Source: SVTX01 sp964526505 (GTDB lineage: Bacteria; Bacillota; Clostridia; Oscillospirales; CAG-272). From it: DNA of 21,894 nt. The DNA lies in contig CAZGJC010000028.1 in the NCBI GenBank assembly GCA_964526505.1, positions 1-21,894 on the forward strand, read 5' to 3'. Shown here in pieces: positions 7,736-14,608 of this stretch. The stretch's first letter is position 1; each line of letters begins with the position of its first letter. A model generated the notes under the pieces. That model had not been told where the DNA came from. It made no database searches and saw nothing but the letters and a program-made list of their open reading frames with translations. The translations under genes and the position numbers were made by a program.

Positions 7736-8044
7736 TTATTTCAGCAACTCCATAACTGATTCGTATGGAATATATCCTATTGTCTTATTCAGCAACTTAC
7801 CGTCACGCAGTACAACGAGAGTCGGTATACTCTGAATTGAATATGCATTTGCTATTTCGGGTTCTTCATCAACATCTACTTTTGCAACAATCACATCATT
7901 TTTTTCGTTTGCGATGCGATCAATAATCGGTGACATCATTTTACAAGGTCCACACCACTCGGCGTAAAAATCAATAAGAACAGTTTTTTTCGTGGAAAGT
8001 GCCACATCACCGAAGTTATTTGACGTTAATTTCACAATGGGCAT
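7736..8044 (-). CDS. trxA: Thioredoxin
   Basis: Small cytosolic dithiol-disulfide oxidoreductase, 102 aa, with the classical active site WCGPCK (Cys31, Cys34), the buried Asp in LIDFYAEW and the cis-Pro loop SIPTLVV. The ATG at 8044 has AAAGGAG at 8057-8063. The 12-nt spacing is long, and the SD lies inside the end of the upstream gene. The upstream stop codon (8048-8050) is only 3 nt away, so translation is probably coupled. The neighbour directly upstream encodes a ferredoxin:thioredoxin-reductase-like domain, making this thioredoxin its likely electron acceptor. The flavin-type TrxB encoded at 11105-12019 is a second possible reductant. Confidence 0.96.
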   Translation of the reverse strand: MPIVKLTSNNFGDVALSTKKTVLIDFYAEWCGPCKMMSPIIDRIANEKNDVIVAKVDVDEEPEIANAYSIQSIPTLVVLRDGKLLNKTIGYIPYESVMELLK

Positions 8045-8047
8045 ATA

Positions 8048-8254
8048 TCACTTATTCTCCTTTTGTTTATAATACAATCTGCAATGGCAATATCCTTCAA
8101 AATCAGGGTCTTTGATCTGATTTTTGAACTCTTCACACATACATTTGAATTCTTCGAGTCTATCACGACGGCAAGGACAATATCCTCCTGTTTTTTCAAG
8201 TCCCTCACGAATTACTCTTACAATTTCTTTATCGGGATTTTCAATTATTTTCAC
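8048..8254 (-). CDS. Probable independently translated FTR-like catalytic protein (internal start)
   Basis: A GTG at 8252-8254, in frame as codon 345 of the nuclease gene, is preceded by GAGGTA at 8261-8266 at good spacing. The resulting 68-residue product starts (f)MKIIENPDKEIV, which is how I recall stand-alone clostridial FTR-like proteins starting. It carries CPC (26-28), CMC (38-40) and CHC (56-58). By analogy with plant FTR, Cys26, 38, 40 and 56 would hold a [4Fe-4S] cluster, and Cys28 and Cys58 would form the redox-active disulfide. That chemistry takes electrons from ferredoxin to thioredoxin, and trxA is the next gene. The motif spacing differs from plant FTR but fits the shorter bacterial relatives as I know them. 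That the internal start is used is inference. Confidence 0.6.
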   Translation of the reverse strand: MKIIENPDKEIVRVIREGLEKTGGYCPCRRDRLEEFKCMCEEFKNQIKDPDFEGYCHCRLYYKQKENK

Positions 8255-9286
8255 ATTATCTACCTCGCAATTATTAGTTGAACAAACTGACACGCTCGTA
8301 TTTGATGTGTTTTCCGTCACTCCGACGTTACAACACTTGGCGTATATATAGTCACTCGGAAATTCTTCCAATGTATTATAGCATACCCTATTTTTTTCTG
8401 CGATTTTTTTTGCATTGGAACAAGTTGCGTAGTGTATTTTCTTGGCACTTTTACTTGCAACATATGTATATTCCGAAACGCTATCTATCACATTTTTTGT
8501 ATAATCCCCATTGCTGTAATCAATAGTATACCCCGGCTGAACGTTATACGCAAATATATTAAAGCAAATTCCCTCTCCGTTATCTTCGACGGAATACCCT
8601 TCCATAAGCACGCCGGTACATACGAGATTATCGCCTTCGAAAACCGGCGTTACTCTATACATTACGTGATTATTGGTTTCTTTTACGTAGTCTTTAACTT
8701 GATTTTCAAACAAATACATTGTTGTTTGATTGAATTTTGCTGTTCCGGTAACGAGATTAAGTTCATTTGCATTTTCACCCGTGAGGCAATGGGCGATCAA
8801 ATGACTGCGATTATAAAGTTCCCCACCACCGTGCCATCCGGTAGGTTTTACAGAAGAAATATCGCCCCTATCCTCGGTAGGCATAAGATCTTTTCCTATA
8901 CACGCCACGGCAGTACCACATCTACCAAGCGAATCAAGAGGGCTGTAATATTCATATGATTCATTTACAACTTGATTTTCGGTGAAATACGGTTTATTGC
9001 TATTTATTATACGATATATTCCACCATCCGCTTGATCGTGTTCCGAACTGTCATACTGAGGAAATACAAATTTCTCCATAGTAAGTGCAGGGATTTCTTT
9101 TTCAATCGTAGATGGTACTTCTGTTATATCTTCTATTGTGTCGCTTTCGGTATTTTGAGGTTCGTTATTCTGTATTTTGTCAAGAGGTTCATCGGAATCT
9201 TTTTTACTACAACCCACAAAAGATGCAATTGCAACTGTAAATACCAATATAAGAACTAAAATTTTACGTGTGACATGCTGTTTCAT
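8048..9286 (-). CDS. Exported DNA/RNA non-specific endonuclease lipoprotein with C-terminal FTR-like domain
   Basis: A 412-residue multidomain protein. Residues 1-26 form a lipoprotein signal with lipobox FVGC (Cys26), followed by an acidic Glu/Asp/Thr-rich linker to about 66. Residues ~85-265 form a ββα-metal nuclease domain with catalytic-type NRSHLIA (His162) and conserved LNLVTGT and FNQ stretches, predicted to degrade DNA or RNA outside the cell. Residues ~272-322 resemble the Ada-like metal-binding module often attached to exported nucleases (HYATC, KKI, YAKCC). After a Ser/Thr/Asn linker, residues 345-412 match the ferredoxin:thioredoxin reductase catalytic chain, with three CxC motifs (CPC 370-372, CMC 382-384, CHC 400-402). 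The start at 9286 has AAAGGGGAA upstream. It lies 26 nt after smsB and 3 nt before trxA. An FTR domain with an Fe-S cluster is not expected on an exported protein; see the internal start at 8254. Confidence 0.85.
   Translation of the reverse strand: MKQHVTRKILVLILVFTVAIASFVGCSKKDSDEPLDKIQNNEPQNTESDTIEDITEVPSTIEKEIPALTMEKFVFPQYDSSEHDQADGGIYRIINSNKPYFTENQVVNESYEYYSPLDSLGRCGTAVACIGKDLMPTEDRGDISSVKPTGWHGGGELYNRSHLIAHCLTGENANELNLVTGTAKFNQTTMYLFENQVKDYVKETNNHVMYRVTPVFEGDNLVCTGVLMEGYSVEDNGEGICFNIFAYNVQPGYTIDYSNGDYTKNVIDSVSEYTYVASKSAKKIHYATCSNAKKIAEKNRVCYNTLEEFPSDYIYAKCCNVGVTENTSNTSVSVCSTNNCEVDNVKIIENPDKEIVRVIREGLEKTGGYCPCRRDRLEEFKCMCEEFKNQIKDPDFEGYCHCRLYYKQKENK
8252..8266 (-). promoter_or_regulatory. 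Internal Shine-Dalgarno and GTG start inside the nuclease gene
   Basis: On the minus strand GAGGTA (8266-8261), six bases, then GTG (8254-8252). This is a convincing initiation site exactly at the boundary between the linker and the FTR-like domain. Confidence 0.6.
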
Positions 9287-9312
9287 ATTAATTCCCCTTT
9301 TTCTTTTTTGAC

Positions 9313-10245
9313 TTATTTCAGAAATCCGTTTATAATTTCCTCTTCCGCTTGCTTTTCGTCAAGACCGAGAGTCATAAGTTTTATCAACTGTTCACCGGCT
9401 ATTTTGCCGATGGCCGCCTCGTGTATCAAAGAAGCGTCGACATTGTTCGCTTCTATTTCGGGGATTGCTTTGACACTTGCATTATCCATTATAATTGCGT
9501 CACATTCGGTATGACCGCTGCATCTTGCGTTTCCTTTTACGTTTGATATAAATAACTGTTTGGAATTATCTTTGGCAACAGAACGTGAAACAACGTGTGT
9601 ACCACAATTTTCACCGTTAAGTTCCACTTCAAATTCCGTTTTTGCGTATTGATTACCATGAGTCATTATTTTTTCATATATCACAAGTGTTGAGTCCTTA
9701 TCGAGTTTTGCAACAGTCTTTCTGTCTGTTGAATCAACACCTTTTATTTGTGCGGTTTCCATTTCCATGTATGCACCATCGGACAATTCTACAACTGTTG
9801 TGGGATTCATCACGTTTTTTCCGTTTCCATCACCTTCTCCGTAGTGTTTTTCAACATACTTCACTTTTGAATTTTTTCCAACGTAGAAAGAATGTATACC
9901 ACTATGCTCGCTCATTTCGGTGCCGCAATTGTGTATTCCGCATCCTGCAACAATTACAACATCTACGTTGTCTCCAATATGGAAATCATTGTAAACCGTT
10001 TCCGTAATGCCGGTTTCAGAAAGGATTACCGGAATATGCATACTCTCGTTTTTCGTGCCGTCTTTTATATATATATCTATACCCGGCTTATCCGTCTTTT
10101 TTTCGATTATAATATTCTCGGATGAATTTTTGCCTACAAGTTCACCATTGACACGAAGAGAATACGCACCTTCGGGGACCTTGTGCAGTCCTGCAATGTT
10201 TTCCAACATGTTTAACTCGATTTTGTCAAGCGTTTTCTGTGCCAT
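9313..10245 (-). CDS. SufB/SufD-family Fe-S cluster scaffold (SmsB-like)
   Basis: Cytosolic SufBD-family protein of 310 aa, shorter than classical SufB (about 470-500) and close to the size of the SmsB scaffold of minimal SUF systems. It shows the β-helix-like core and the conserved C-terminal segments NVKGNARCSGHTECDAIIMDN and IHEAAIGKIAGEQL, where family members carry cluster-building Cys, His and Glu residues. GGGGAGGTGA at about 10253-10262 precedes the ATG at 10245 by 7 nt. The gene overlaps the end of the ATPase gene by 20 nt, so the two proteins are likely made in fixed ratio as a scaffold-ATPase complex. No sufS or sufU is in the window, so the sulfur source is not shown here. Confidence 0.88.
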   Translation of the reverse strand: MAQKTLDKIELNMLENIAGLHKVPEGAYSLRVNGELVGKNSSENIIIEKKTDKPGIDIYIKDGTKNESMHIPVILSETGITETVYNDFHIGDNVDVVIVAGCGIHNCGTEMSEHSGIHSFYVGKNSKVKYVEKHYGEGDGNGKNVMNPTTVVELSDGAYMEMETAQIKGVDSTDRKTVAKLDKDSTLVIYEKIMTHGNQYAKTEFEVELNGENCGTHVVSRSVAKDNSKQLFISNVKGNARCSGHTECDAIIMDNASVKAIPEIEANNVDASLIHEAAIGKIAGEQLIKLMTLGLDEKQAEEEIINGFLK

Positions 10246-10978
10246 TTGAATTCACCTCCCCATTTGTATATCTGCAGCCTGCATTGGGATTTAAAAGTTC
10301 GGGTAAAATCTCATTTTTAGCACCATAAGCAACGACTTTTCCTCCCGATAATACAACAATCTTATCGGCAATGTCAAGTATACGTTCTTGGTGGGAAATA
10401 ATAAGTATATTTCCGTGGGTCCTTTCGTGCATTTTTTCGAACACTTTTATAAGATTATTAAAACTCCACAAGTCAATTCCTGCCTCAGGTTCATCAAAAA
10501 CGGAAAATTTGGTTCCTCTGGCATTGATCATGGCAATTTCTATTCTTTTAAGTTCTCCGCCTGACAAAGACGCATTCACCTCTCTGTTAATGTATTCCTT
10601 TGCACAAAGTCCGACTTCGGACAAATAGGAACACGCATCTGCCACTGAAATTTTCTTTCCTGCTGCAAGAGAGATTAAATCTTTTACGGTTATACCCTTG
10701 AATCGTACCGGTTGTTGAAATGCATAACTTATGCCTGAACGTGAGCGTTCTGTTATACTCATATCGGTTATGTCAACACCATCAAGTATAATCTGACCGC
10801 TATCGGGCTTGATTATTCCTGCGATTAGTTTGGCAAGGGTAGATTTTCCGCTTCCGTTAGGACCTGTTATGGCAACAAATCTTTCATTTATAGTGAGATT
10901 TATATCATCAAGTATACAAGTCGTCTTCCCCGTCATTGGATCAGTTACCGTATATGATAGATTTTTTATTTCAAGCAC
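10226..10978 (-). CDS. SufC-family ATPase (SmsC-like)
   Basis: ABC-type ATPase of Fe-S cluster assembly, 250 aa, cytosolic, acting with the SufB-like partner encoded next to it. Walker A is GPNGSGKST, the Q-loop is FQQP, the signature is LSGGELKRIEIA, Walker B is FSVFDEPEAGID and the H-loop is ISHQ. ELKR in the signature and FDEPEAGID are typical of SufC rather than of transport ATPases. The start is GTG at 10978 with a modest AGGAAAG 8 nt upstream. It is the first gene of the smsC - smsB - nuclease/FTR - trxA operon, whose promoter is at 11017-11045. Confidence 0.92.
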   Translation of the reverse strand: MLEIKNLSYTVTDPMTGKTTCILDDINLTINERFVAITGPNGSGKSTLAKLIAGIIKPDSGQIILDGVDITDMSITERSRSGISYAFQQPVRFKGITVKDLISLAAGKKISVADACSYLSEVGLCAKEYINREVNASLSGGELKRIEIAMINARGTKFSVFDEPEAGIDLWSFNNLIKVFEKMHERTHGNILIISHQERILDIADKIVVLSGGKVVAYGAKNEILPELLNPNAGCRYTNGEVNSNGTENA

Positions 10979-11016
10979 TTTTTAAACTTTCCTGCCCTTC
11001 TGAATTTTTACATATT

Positions 11017-11045
11017 ATTTTATCACAAATTGTCATTTTATTCAA
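11017..11045 (-). promoter_or_regulatory. Extended -10 promoter for the smsC operon
   Basis: On the minus strand TTGAAT (11040-11045), a 17-nt spacer and TAAAAT (11017-11022), with TGa directly before the -10 box. The stretch ACAATTTGTGATAAAAT differs from the typA promoter at one base of 17. Confidence 0.75.
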
Positions 11046-11064
11046 TAGGTATTTTGAAAATTTA

Positions 11065-11098
11065 AAGGCGTGGGGCAACAAATTATACCCCACGCCTT
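11065..11098 (-). terminator. Intrinsic terminator after trxB
   Basis: An 11-bp GC-rich stem, AAGGCGTGGGG (11065-11075) with CCCCACGCCTT (11088-11098), has a 12-nt loop. On the minus strand it is followed by TTTAAATTTT. It lies 6 nt beyond the trxB stop and separates the nrdD-trxB unit from the smsC promoter. Confidence 0.8.
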
Positions 11099-11104
11099 AT
11101 TTGT

Positions 11105-12019
11105 TTATACTCTATTATCCAAATATCTGCAAGCAGCAAGTGCTGAGATTGCTCCATCACCACATGCAGTTGCTATTTGTCTCACGTTTTTTGTACGACA
11201 GTCACCTGCAACAAAAAGTCCCTCCGTCGTTGTCAGACAGTTTTCGTCTGAAATAATATATCCGCTTTCAGATAACGATACAACGTTATCAAACAACCGA
11301 TTTTCGGGTTCTTGACCGATTGCAACAAAAATACCGTCCACATCAAGCCGTTCTTTCTCACCGCTTACAACACGTCTTATGATTATTCCGCCGAATTCAT
11401 CCTCGGCATATATGCTTTCAACTACCGCCCCTGTAATAAATTCGACATTTTTTCTCTTTTCAAGAGCGGATACAAGTCTTTCTTCACCGGTCATATAATC
11501 AAGATTTTGGACAATATACACTTTCAAGCATCCGTCTGCCAGCATCATTGCTTCCACCAAGGCGGAATTTCCGCCACCGATCACGGCAACTGCCTTCCCA
11601 TTATAAAACGCCCCATCACATACAGCACAAAATGATATGCCATTTCCTATGAATTCCTCTTCACGATCAAGTCCGAGGCGTCGGTGTTTGGAACCCGTCG
11701 CCAATATTACCGTTCCGGATAAATATTGAGAACCATCATCACATGATACAACGAAAACATCACTATTTTTTTCGATTTTTACAACTTCCGACATTTCTAT
11801 TTCGGCACCCATTTCAAGTGCATGATCTACAAGTCTTTCGGCAAGTTCGTTACCACTGATTTGCGAGAATCCCGGAAAATTCTCGATTTTCGGCGAAAAC
11901 GTTATTTGACCGCCAAAGGTACCTTTTTCAATTACCAAAACACTCTTTTCCGCTCTGCGTGCATACACAGCCGCCGTAAGACCTGCCGGACCGGCACCGA
12001 CTATAATTACGTCATACAT
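11105..12019 (-). CDS. trxB: Thioredoxin reductase (NADPH, flavin type)
   Basis: Low-Mr FAD-dependent thioredoxin reductase, 304 aa, cytosolic; it passes electrons from NADPH to thioredoxin-like domains. The FAD-binding motif GAGPAG is at 8-13, the redox-active pair is CAVC (Cys131, Cys134), the second nucleotide motif is GGGNSA (148-153), and a C-terminal FAD motif is in AGDCRTKNVRQ. The ATG at 12019 has GAGGTGA about 9 nt upstream. It follows nrdD after 22 nt with no terminator, so it is probably co-transcribed from the NrdR-controlled promoter. That placement suggests it reduces the redoxin domain fused to NrdD, in addition to TrxA. Confidence 0.95.
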   Translation of the reverse strand: MYDVIIVGAGPAGLTAAVYARRAEKSVLVIEKGTFGGQITFSPKIENFPGFSQISGNELAERLVDHALEMGAEIEMSEVVKIEKNSDVFVVSCDDGSQYLSGTVILATGSKHRRLGLDREEEFIGNGISFCAVCDGAFYNGKAVAVIGGGNSALVEAMMLADGCLKVYIVQNLDYMTGEERLVSALEKRKNVEFITGAVVESIYAEDEFGGIIIRRVVSGEKERLDVDGIFVAIGQEPENRLFDNVVSLSESGYIISDENCLTTTEGLFVAGDCRTKNVRQIATACGDGAISALAACRYLDNRV

Positions 12020-12041
12020 TTAAGTAATCACCTCGTAAATA

Positions 12042-14450
12042 TCAGTTATTTGATGAGTCAATATACTTTCTTATATTTGAGAGATTAACTGCTCTCTCAA
12101 CCTCAATTCCACCGGATGTTACAACCAACGTAGGAGCCTGCTTTATTGAGTATTTTGTCACAAGTTCTTCGTTATCCTCAGCATAAACTTTTTCATAGGA
12201 AATTCCCGCTTTGTCAAGGAATACCCCTGCCATTTTACAGTTAGGGCATGTTTTGGTTGCGAAAAGATAAATTACATTTTCTTGTTCTGCATTACACTCG
12301 TTTATGGTTTCCGCAACCGGTATTGCAATTGTTCTAACGCCACCGGATCCAATATTTATTTCCGGATGAAGTTCTGTGGAACGTTCAATATTATACGTGC
12401 GTCTTTCCTTAAACTCCTGAGACTTTCCATCATTCCAAGCCTGGACAGGTCTGTAATATCCGGTTATTCGGCTGTATACTTCCGTTGTCTTTCCGCAATG
12501 GGGGCAGGTATATTCTTCTCCCGGTATATAACCGTGTTCGGTACAAATACTGTAAGTAGGAGACAATGTGTAATATGGAAGTCTGTAATTTTCTGCAATT
12601 TTACGTACCAGTGTTGCCGCCGCCTTCCAATTGGGGAGTTTTTCACCCAAGAAAGCGTGGAATACTGTTCCCGAGGTATAAAGTGTTTGAAGTTCATCTT
12701 GTATATCAAGTGCGGCAAAAATATCTTCCGTGTATCCGACAGGGAGATGCGAAGAATTTGTATAATAGGGACTATTTCCCTTTTCTGTTGCCGTTATTAT
12801 ATCAGGATAATTTTTAAGATCGTGTTTTGCAAAACGGAATGATGTTGATTCTGCGGGAGTTGCTTCAAGATTATAGAGATCTCCATATTCTTCCTGATAA
12901 TCCGAAAGACGTTCTCTCATATGATTAAGAACGTTCTTGGAGAATTCCTGCGTCTCCTTTTGCGTCATATCCGCACGAAGCCATTTTGCATTGAGTCCTG
13001 CCTCGTTCATGCCGACAAGCCCTATGGTAGAAAAATGATTGTTAAACGTACCGAGATATCTCTTAGTGTATGGATAAAGTCCTTCATTGAGAAGTTTTGT
13101 TATAACCGTTCTCTTGATTTTAAGAGAACGTGCGGCAATGTCCATAAGTTTGTCGAGTCTCTTGTAAAATTCATCCTCAGTCTCTGAAAGATAAGCAATT
13201 CTCGGCATATTGATTGTTACGACACCAACCGAGCCTGTCGATTCGCCAGAGCCGAAATATCCACCTGATTTTTTTCTGAGTTCACGCAAATCAAGACGCA
13301 AACGACAACACATCGAACGAACGTCGGACGGTTCCATATCAGAATTTATGTAGTTTGAAAAATAAGGCGTGCCGTATTTTGCAGTCATCTCGAACAAGAG
13401 CTTATTATTTTCCGTTTCAGACCAATCAAAATCTCTTGTTATGGAGTACGTGGGGATGGGATATTGGAATCCTCTTCCATTAGCGTCACCCTCAATCATA
13501 ATTTCGATAAACGCTTTGTTTACCATGTCCATTTCGACTTTACAGTCTTTATACTTGAAATCAAGTTCTTTTCCACCAACAATACAGTTCAATTCCGCAA
13601 GGTCATTCGGAACGGTCCAGTCAAGCGTAATATTTGTAAACGGCGATTGTGTACCCCAACGACTGGGTGTATTTACACCGTAAACAAAAGATTGAATACA
13701 TTGCTTAACTTCTTTGTATGTAAGGTGATCTGCCTTTACAAACGGTGCAAGATACGTATCGAATGATGAAAATGCCTGTGCACCCGCCCATTCATTTTGC
13801 ATAATTCCGAGGAAGTTAACCATCTGATTACAAAGCGTGGAGAGATGTGCCGCAGGAGAAGACGTAATTTTGCCTGTCACGCCTCCGAGCCCCTCTTGTA
13901 TCAACTGTTTAAGAGACCATCCGGCACAGTATCCCGTAAGCATTGAAAGATCGTGTATGTGTATATCTGCGTTTCTGTGTGCATTTGCGATTTCATCATC
14001 ATAAACTTCGGAAAGCCAATAATTGGCTGTTACCGCCCCGGAGTTTGAGAGAATGAGACCGCCAACGGAATATGTAACGGTTGAATTCTCTTTTACTCGC
14101 CAATCCAACACTTTGAGATAACTGTTAACGATTGCCCTATAATCAAGAGCGGTTGATTTCATATTTCTTATTTTTTCTCTTTGACGGCGATAAAGAATAT
14201 ACGCCTTCGCAACATCTGCATAGCCTGCTTGCACAAGAACCGATTCAACGCTGTCCTGTATATCCTCGACAGTTATCAGCGAATCCTTGATCTTCGGTTC
14301 AAAATCCGCTGTGACTTTCAACGCAAGAAAATCGATAATCTCCATATTATACTGTTTTTCCTGTGCCTCAAACGCAAGTTTTATTGCATTCGAAATCTTG
14401 GAAAGTTCAAATTCAACTTTTTTTCCGTCTCTTTTTTGCACACTATACAT
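12042..14450 (-). CDS. nrdD: Anaerobic (class III) ribonucleoside-triphosphate reductase with fused redoxin domain
   Basis: Makes dNTPs from NTPs without oxygen using a glycyl radical. The start at 14450 is preferred because AGGAG (14460-14464) is 9 nt away; the ATG at 14456 would be only 3 nt from it. Counting from 14456 (804 aa), residues 3-95 form an ATP-cone regulatory domain. The catalytic barrel contains DIHIHDL and candidate active-site cysteines in GYCAGW and MCCRLRL. A zinc site reads C638-x2-H641...C651-x2-C654, with His where many NrdDs have Cys. The glycyl radical loop is SRITGYY (Gly666). After residue 720 comes an unusual extra ~80-residue thioredoxin/glutaredoxin-like domain with CPNC (737-740) and QAPTLVV. 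Such domains go with thioredoxin-dependent rather than formate-dependent class III enzymes. trxB follows 22 nt downstream. Confidence 0.95.
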   Translation of the reverse strand: MYSVQKRDGKKVEFELSKISNAIKLAFEAQEKQYNMEIIDFLALKVTADFEPKIKDSLITVEDIQDSVESVLVQAGYADVAKAYILYRRQREKIRNMKSTALDYRAIVNSYLKVLDWRVKENSTVTYSVGGLILSNSGAVTANYWLSEVYDDEIANAHRNADIHIHDLSMLTGYCAGWSLKQLIQEGLGGVTGKITSSPAAHLSTLCNQMVNFLGIMQNEWAGAQAFSSFDTYLAPFVKADHLTYKEVKQCIQSFVYGVNTPSRWGTQSPFTNITLDWTVPNDLAELNCIVGGKELDFKYKDCKVEMDMVNKAFIEIMIEGDANGRGFQYPIPTYSITRDFDWSETENNKLLFEMTAKYGTPYFSNYINSDMEPSDVRSMCCRLRLDLRELRKKSGGYFGSGESTGSVGVVTINMPRIAYLSETEDEFYKRLDKLMDIAARSLKIKRTVITKLLNEGLYPYTKRYLGTFNNHFSTIGLVGMNEAGLNAKWLRADMTQKETQEFSKNVLNHMRERLSDYQEEYGDLYNLEATPAESTSFRFAKHDLKNYPDIITATEKGNSPYYTNSSHLPVGYTEDIFAALDIQDELQTLYTSGTVFHAFLGEKLPNWKAAATLVRKIAENYRLPYYTLSPTYSICTEHGYIPGEEYTCPHCGKTTEVYSRITGYYRPVQAWNDGKSQEFKERRTYNIERSTELHPEINIGSGGVRTIAIPVAETINECNAEQENVIYLFATKTCPNCKMAGVFLDKAGISYEKVYAEDNEELVTKYSIKQAPTLVVTSGGIEVERAVNLSNIRKYIDSSNN

Positions 14451-14489
14451 TTTCATTCTCTCCTATATATGTTATTTGTTTTGCGATAG

Positions 14490-14523
14490 AAATACGGTGC
14501 GGTTTAATACCTGCACCGTATTT
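14490..14523 (-). other. Hairpin at the 5' end of the nrdD leader
   Basis: An 11-bp perfect inverted repeat, AAATACGGTGC (14490-14500) with GCACCGTATTT (14513-14523), has a 12-nt loop. With the -10 box at 14526-14531 the transcript should begin near 14519, so most of the stem is at the very 5' end of the mRNA. It may protect the message or form an operator. The U tract after it is too weak for a clear terminator. Confidence 0.55.
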
Positions 14524-14525
14524 TG

Positions 14526-14554
14526 ATTATACAACATATTGTGTGACTTGTCAA
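14526..14554 (-). promoter_or_regulatory. Consensus sigma-A promoter for nrdD-trxB
   Basis: On the minus strand TTGACA (14549-14554) and TATAAT (14526-14531) are separated by exactly 17 nt, a perfect match to consensus. One NrdR box covers the spacer and part of the -10 box, and a second lies just upstream of the -35 box, so the promoter is strong but should be repressible. Confidence 0.88.
14529..14544. promoter_or_regulatory. NrdR box 1 (overlaps nrdD -10/spacer)
   Basis: The sequence ATACAACATATTGTGT differs from my remembered NrdR-box consensus (ACACwATATATwGTGT type) at about two positions. It overlaps the nrdD -10 box. NrdR is an ATP/dATP-sensing zinc-ribbon repressor of ribonucleotide reductase genes; no nrdR gene is in this window. 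Confidence 0.8.
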
Positions 14555-14561
14555 CACAAAA

Positions 14562-14577
14562 GCACAACATATTGTGG
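14562..14577. promoter_or_regulatory. NrdR box 2 (upstream of nrdD -35)
   Basis: The sequence GCACAACATATTGTGG shares the 12-base core ACAACATATTGT with box 1. The boxes are 33 bp apart start to start, about three helical turns, the usual geometry for cooperative NrdR binding to one face of the DNA. Confidence 0.8.
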
Positions 14578-14608
14578 TTTTGGTTGAAATTTGTCATTTT
14601 TTATAATT

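Noticed and set aside
8048..9286. Nuclease-FTR fusion as a plain assembly error
   Set aside because: The frame is continuous with a plausible linker, and no homopolymer or other obvious error site is seen at the junction. It cannot be fully excluded without reads, so it is kept as a finding with that caveat.
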